Origin: Glandiceps talaboti
Lineage: Eukaryota > Hemichordata > Enteropneusta > Spengelidae
Length of the DNA: 64,000 nucleotides
NCBI RefSeq assembly: GCF_964340395.1
Contig: NC_135553.1
Location: forward strand, 866,001-930,000
Reading direction: 5' to 3'
Below are positions 62,201 to 64,000 of the stretch, piece by piece. Position numbers and translations under genes: made by a program. Under the pieces are notes generated by a model. That model saw nothing but the letters and a program-made list of their open reading frames with translations, was not told where the DNA came from and did no database searches. Each line of letters begins with the position of its first letter. Position 1 is the stretch's first letter.

Positions 62201-64000
62201 CATTATGCACACATGTCAGACAATACTCTTACTAGGGGGAGATGCATGGTCGTGGGTTATTTTTGTCAATTTAAGTATTTCACACTCTTCTAAACTATCA
62301 AAAACATGTCGCGTAACTGGTAGGATCTTGAAACTGATCATCACAATGTTTCATAATCTAGCCATTCCTGATTTTATAACCCACACCCCCCACACATATA
62401 TACAAACACAGCGCTACTACAATCCTAGTATGACATCAACACACGTTGACACCATAGCAACACAGATTTTTGTTCTTCACTCATCATCTCTACTGTAACA
62501 TTATCAAATCACTGTTTGTGTTCTGGGGCCTGTCATTGAAGTTACAATTCAAATCTAGACCCTGACATAAATCTATCACCAAGTTTTAATCCTAACTACA
62601 AGTTACTTTGGATATAGCTAATTTCAAAATTTCCAAACTATCAGCACAAAGTGAAATACAGTCATTCTAACTTACCTGTCCTTTTCCCTTGACAACCAGA
62701 ACTTTATCATCTGGCATTCCTTTGCTCACCTAAATGAATGGATGAAAATAAATGTCAAGGGTCAAAGGTCACATGAAATATATTCTAACTGTATTATAAA
62801 CATATTTATTGAAAACAATTAGATGTCAACTGTTCTCATTAAATCAACTTCAAAATATAATCACTTTTAAATCAAATGAAACTTTCAAATTCAAGACAAA
62901 TCACTTAAAATCACAAAATCCATCATTGGTCAGTTTGATAAAATCCTTGCAGTGACTTCAATTTGCAGTTATAAAATTGTGGTAACTGCGAGATTCAAAG
63001 TTACATTATTAAATCACTGTTTGTGATTACTGACCAACTTGAGTGCAAGACCTTAGCTTGCTTTAAAATAGGGTCTATTTACTGCTGACTTTTAGCCATT
63101 TAGCTTAGCTAAACAAGGCTATTATTAGTAAAGTATTTTAATGTAGTGTGAAAAATTGCAGTAGTGTTACCTTTGTGTGCCTGTAGGCATCAGGCCCTGG
63201 GGCTGTTGTCACATACTCAGCTGGGAAACTACCAGTTCTACCATCCAGCATACCATATAACCAACCTACAAAACAACACATAATATACCAAAAGTTTTAG
63301 AACATTAGCAGTAATTGATGAAATCACGTAGAACAGTTTTCCCCTTTTGGAACATTTGTTGAAACTTTCTCAGGATCTTCCCAGATTTGATGAAGTTACT
63401 GACTAACTTGAGTGCAAGATGTTAGCTTGCTTTAAATAGGGTCTATTTACTGCTGACTTTGAGTCATTTAGCTTTGCTAAACAAGGTTATTGTTAGTAAA
63501 GGATTTTAACTTTTATTTTTAGGACAAAGAATGTTGATTTAGCCATTACCAACATGTCCCAATCCACAGGTACATTTGTATGTTTATGTTGTGTCTACAA
63601 GTATTACTGGTAGGCTTGTGAATAAAATGGGCAGTTATGAAAACAAGGTATACATTAACATTACAGTAACTTCTCTTCTGTAGCAGAGTAAAACTTTGGA
63701 GTTGATGACATATTCTTGATGACATATACATGACAAAGAGTTTGTCTTCTATTATTCTCAAATTTGACACACAGACTGTAATGTGTATAGCACATATCTC
63801 TAAATGAAAGTTTAGGCCAACTTACCATTCTCTAGGTTATCTTGCTTTGCAGTCAGTTTGATAACATCACCTCTTCTGAAGCTAAGTAGTGTTGACTCTC
63901 TAGTCACATAGTCAGCTATAGCCCTCACATACTGAGAGTCTTTCTCTAGATCAATGATGTACGCATCTATCATCTCTTTTATCTGTAGTGCCTGATAATG
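51857..64000 (-). CDS. MYO15: Unconventional myosin XV, C-terminal 683 residues (14 exons; 5' part outside window)
   Basis: Myosin XV is an actin motor whose MyTH4-FERM tail carries cargo to the tips of actin protrusions. Exons: 63826-64000 (open to the right), 63171-63265, 62676-62729, 61927-62110, 61267-61413, 60454-60527, 59736-59818, 58700-59100, 58072-58232, 56587-56720, 55857-56040, 54874-54957, 54526-54660, 51857-51997. All junctions are GT/AG and all phases agree. Order: SH3, MyTH4, FERM. Segments such as LLAGRNQKRQQYILPGGI and KTKTCTVASDVVEELCYEMG match vertebrate MYO15A closely and do not match myosin VII. The protein ends GAKPVYS and lacks the class I PDZ-binding end (ITLL) of mammalian MYO15A. 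Confidence 0.88.
52068..52318. mobile_element. 251-bp MITE with ~70-bp inverted ends and TTAA flanks
   Basis: Left TTAAAGGGG ... ACCACTCCAGGAAACA, right TGTCCTGGAGTGG ... CCCCTTTAA. The arms pair over about 70 bases with scattered mismatches. Flanking TTAA on both sides fits a piggyBac-type target duplication (inference). It is in the last MYO15 intron. Confidence 0.75.
53485..53660 (+). repeat. 52-bp tandem repeat, about 3.3 copies
   Basis: ATAGGTCAGACACAATGACT starts at 53491, 53543 and 53595; copies are almost identical. Confidence 0.9.
53820..54440 (+). repeat. Degenerate GT-rich minisatellite (~40-45 bp units)
   Basis: Units of the type GTGTGGAAATGTATCCATGT with TCAGTTGTGTGGTGA, variable in length and order. 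Cys- and His-rich ORFs on both strands (53828-54070, 53942-54199, 54218-54499) derive from it. Confidence 0.85.
56935..57135 (+). repeat. 36-bp minisatellite, about 5.5 copies
   Basis: GGTACAATTCATGAAATA recurs every 36 bases. Two minus-strand ORFs with 12-residue repeats (56904-57179) are by-products. Confidence 0.9.
57904..57972 (+). repeat. (TG)n microsatellite
   Basis: Near-pure TG array about 100 bases from MYO15 exon 58072-58232, close to the splice donor. Confidence 0.95.
58700..62110 (-). CDS. MYO15: MYO15 second MyTH4 domain and start of FERM
   Basis: MyTH4 runs from YSMMEFAMKYFRES (exon 61927-62110) through IAIMRLMGDYPMKG, HENEQLIDEVYCQLCKQTT and SCLRGWRFFAIFTSYF. These are the standard helices of the domain and contain the expected MGDYP and EVYCQ motifs. 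The 401-nt exon 58700-59100 carries the rest of MyTH4 and the first FERM lobe (VKALLAG, VVEELCYEM). Spacing and motif order agree with the C-terminal MyTH4-FERM of MYO15. Confidence 0.88.
59219..59290 (+). repeat. (CA)n microsatellite
   Basis: Pure CA, about 70 bases, in a MYO15 intron. Confidence 0.95.
60215..60345 (+). repeat. 64-bp two-copy tandem duplication
   Basis: TCAGATTCACAATAAATGAC ... AGCTAGGTGTTTTG occurs twice with two or fewer differences. Confidence 0.9.
60801..60950. mobile_element. Foldback MITE, ~150 bp
   Basis: CTTTATGGCC ... ATGGGTTTTGGAGAC pairs with GTCTCCAAAACCCAT ... GGCCATAAAG; imperfect pairing extends outward to TGTTGCTAAATGGG / CCCTTTGTAACA. In a MYO15 intron. 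Confidence 0.75.
63030..63512. repeat. 113-bp direct repeats flanking a MYO15 exon
   Basis: ACTTGAGTGCAAGA ... TAGGGTCTATTTACTGCTGA ... CTAAACAAGG at about 63030-63142 recurs at about 63400-63512 with roughly 10% divergence. The SH3-encoding exon 63171-63265 lies between them. Confidence 0.85.
63171..64000 (-). CDS. MYO15: MYO15 SH3-domain exons
   Basis: Two exons encode a typical SH3 fold: YVRAIADYVTRESTLLSF, GDVIKL, then NGWLYGMLDGRTGSFPAEYV, with the Trp and the FPxxYV end of the domain. A phase-1 intron splits it. Before it lies a helical linker (LQIKEMIDAYIIDLEKDS) that should connect to the proximal tail. Confidence 0.85.

Overview
The window is eukaryotic and AT-rich. It has intron-dense genes with GT/AG splice sites, long introns, and many minisatellites, microsatellites and dispersed repeats. 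Gene content (GGCT, a ciliary kinesin, a MyTH4-FERM myosin tail) is animal. The repeat landscape (CR1/L2-like retroelement 3' ends, inverted-terminus elements with a core tandem array and a terminal microsatellite) suggests a marine invertebrate such as a mollusc, brachiopod or hemichordate. I cannot fix the phylum from sequence alone.

Layout: (1) 1-1.73 kb is a decayed non-LTR retrotransposon end. (2) 1.76-6.02 kb, minus strand: a complete three-exon gamma-glutamylcyclotransferase-like gene (173 aa) whose first intron carries a 1.1 kb repeat element. (3) 6.0-11.5 kb is intergenic with several minisatellites. (4) 11.56-31.02 kb, minus strand: a complete 19-exon kinesin-8 gene, KIF19 (1044 aa), with every exon phase consistent. 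(5) 31-36.8 kb is intergenic and CpG-richer just upstream of KIF19; it holds a 1.8 kb inverted-repeat element with a second hairpin nested in it. (6) 36.86-41.57 kb, plus strand: a frameshifted zinc-finger / recombinase-like pseudogene lying between long inverted repeats. (7) 42.1-47.5 kb, minus strand: the 3' part of a multi-exon gene I do not recognise. (8) 47.5-51.8 kb is intergenic. (9) 51.86-64.0 kb, minus strand: the last 14 exons (683 aa) of an unconventional myosin XV (SH3, MyTH4, FERM). Its motor and proximal tail lie beyond the right edge.

The four intact genes are not an operon-like system. GGCT is a glutathione-cycle enzyme, KIF19 shortens ciliary microtubules and myosin XV carries cargo in actin protrusions. 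KIF19 and a myosin XV gene being close may reflect old chromosomal linkage, since human KIF19 and MYO15B both map to 17q25.1.

The most interesting material is mobile: two families of inverted-terminus elements that share one architecture (left terminal repeat, body, microsatellite, right terminal hairpin that re-copies the terminal repeat), with one nested inside the other at 45.7-47.05 kb; a 138 bp perfect-ended inverted repeat holding a hammerhead-ribozyme-like core in KIF19 intron 1; and the inverted-repeat-flanked zinc-finger / recombinase-like locus. I found no convincing wholly new multi-gene system.
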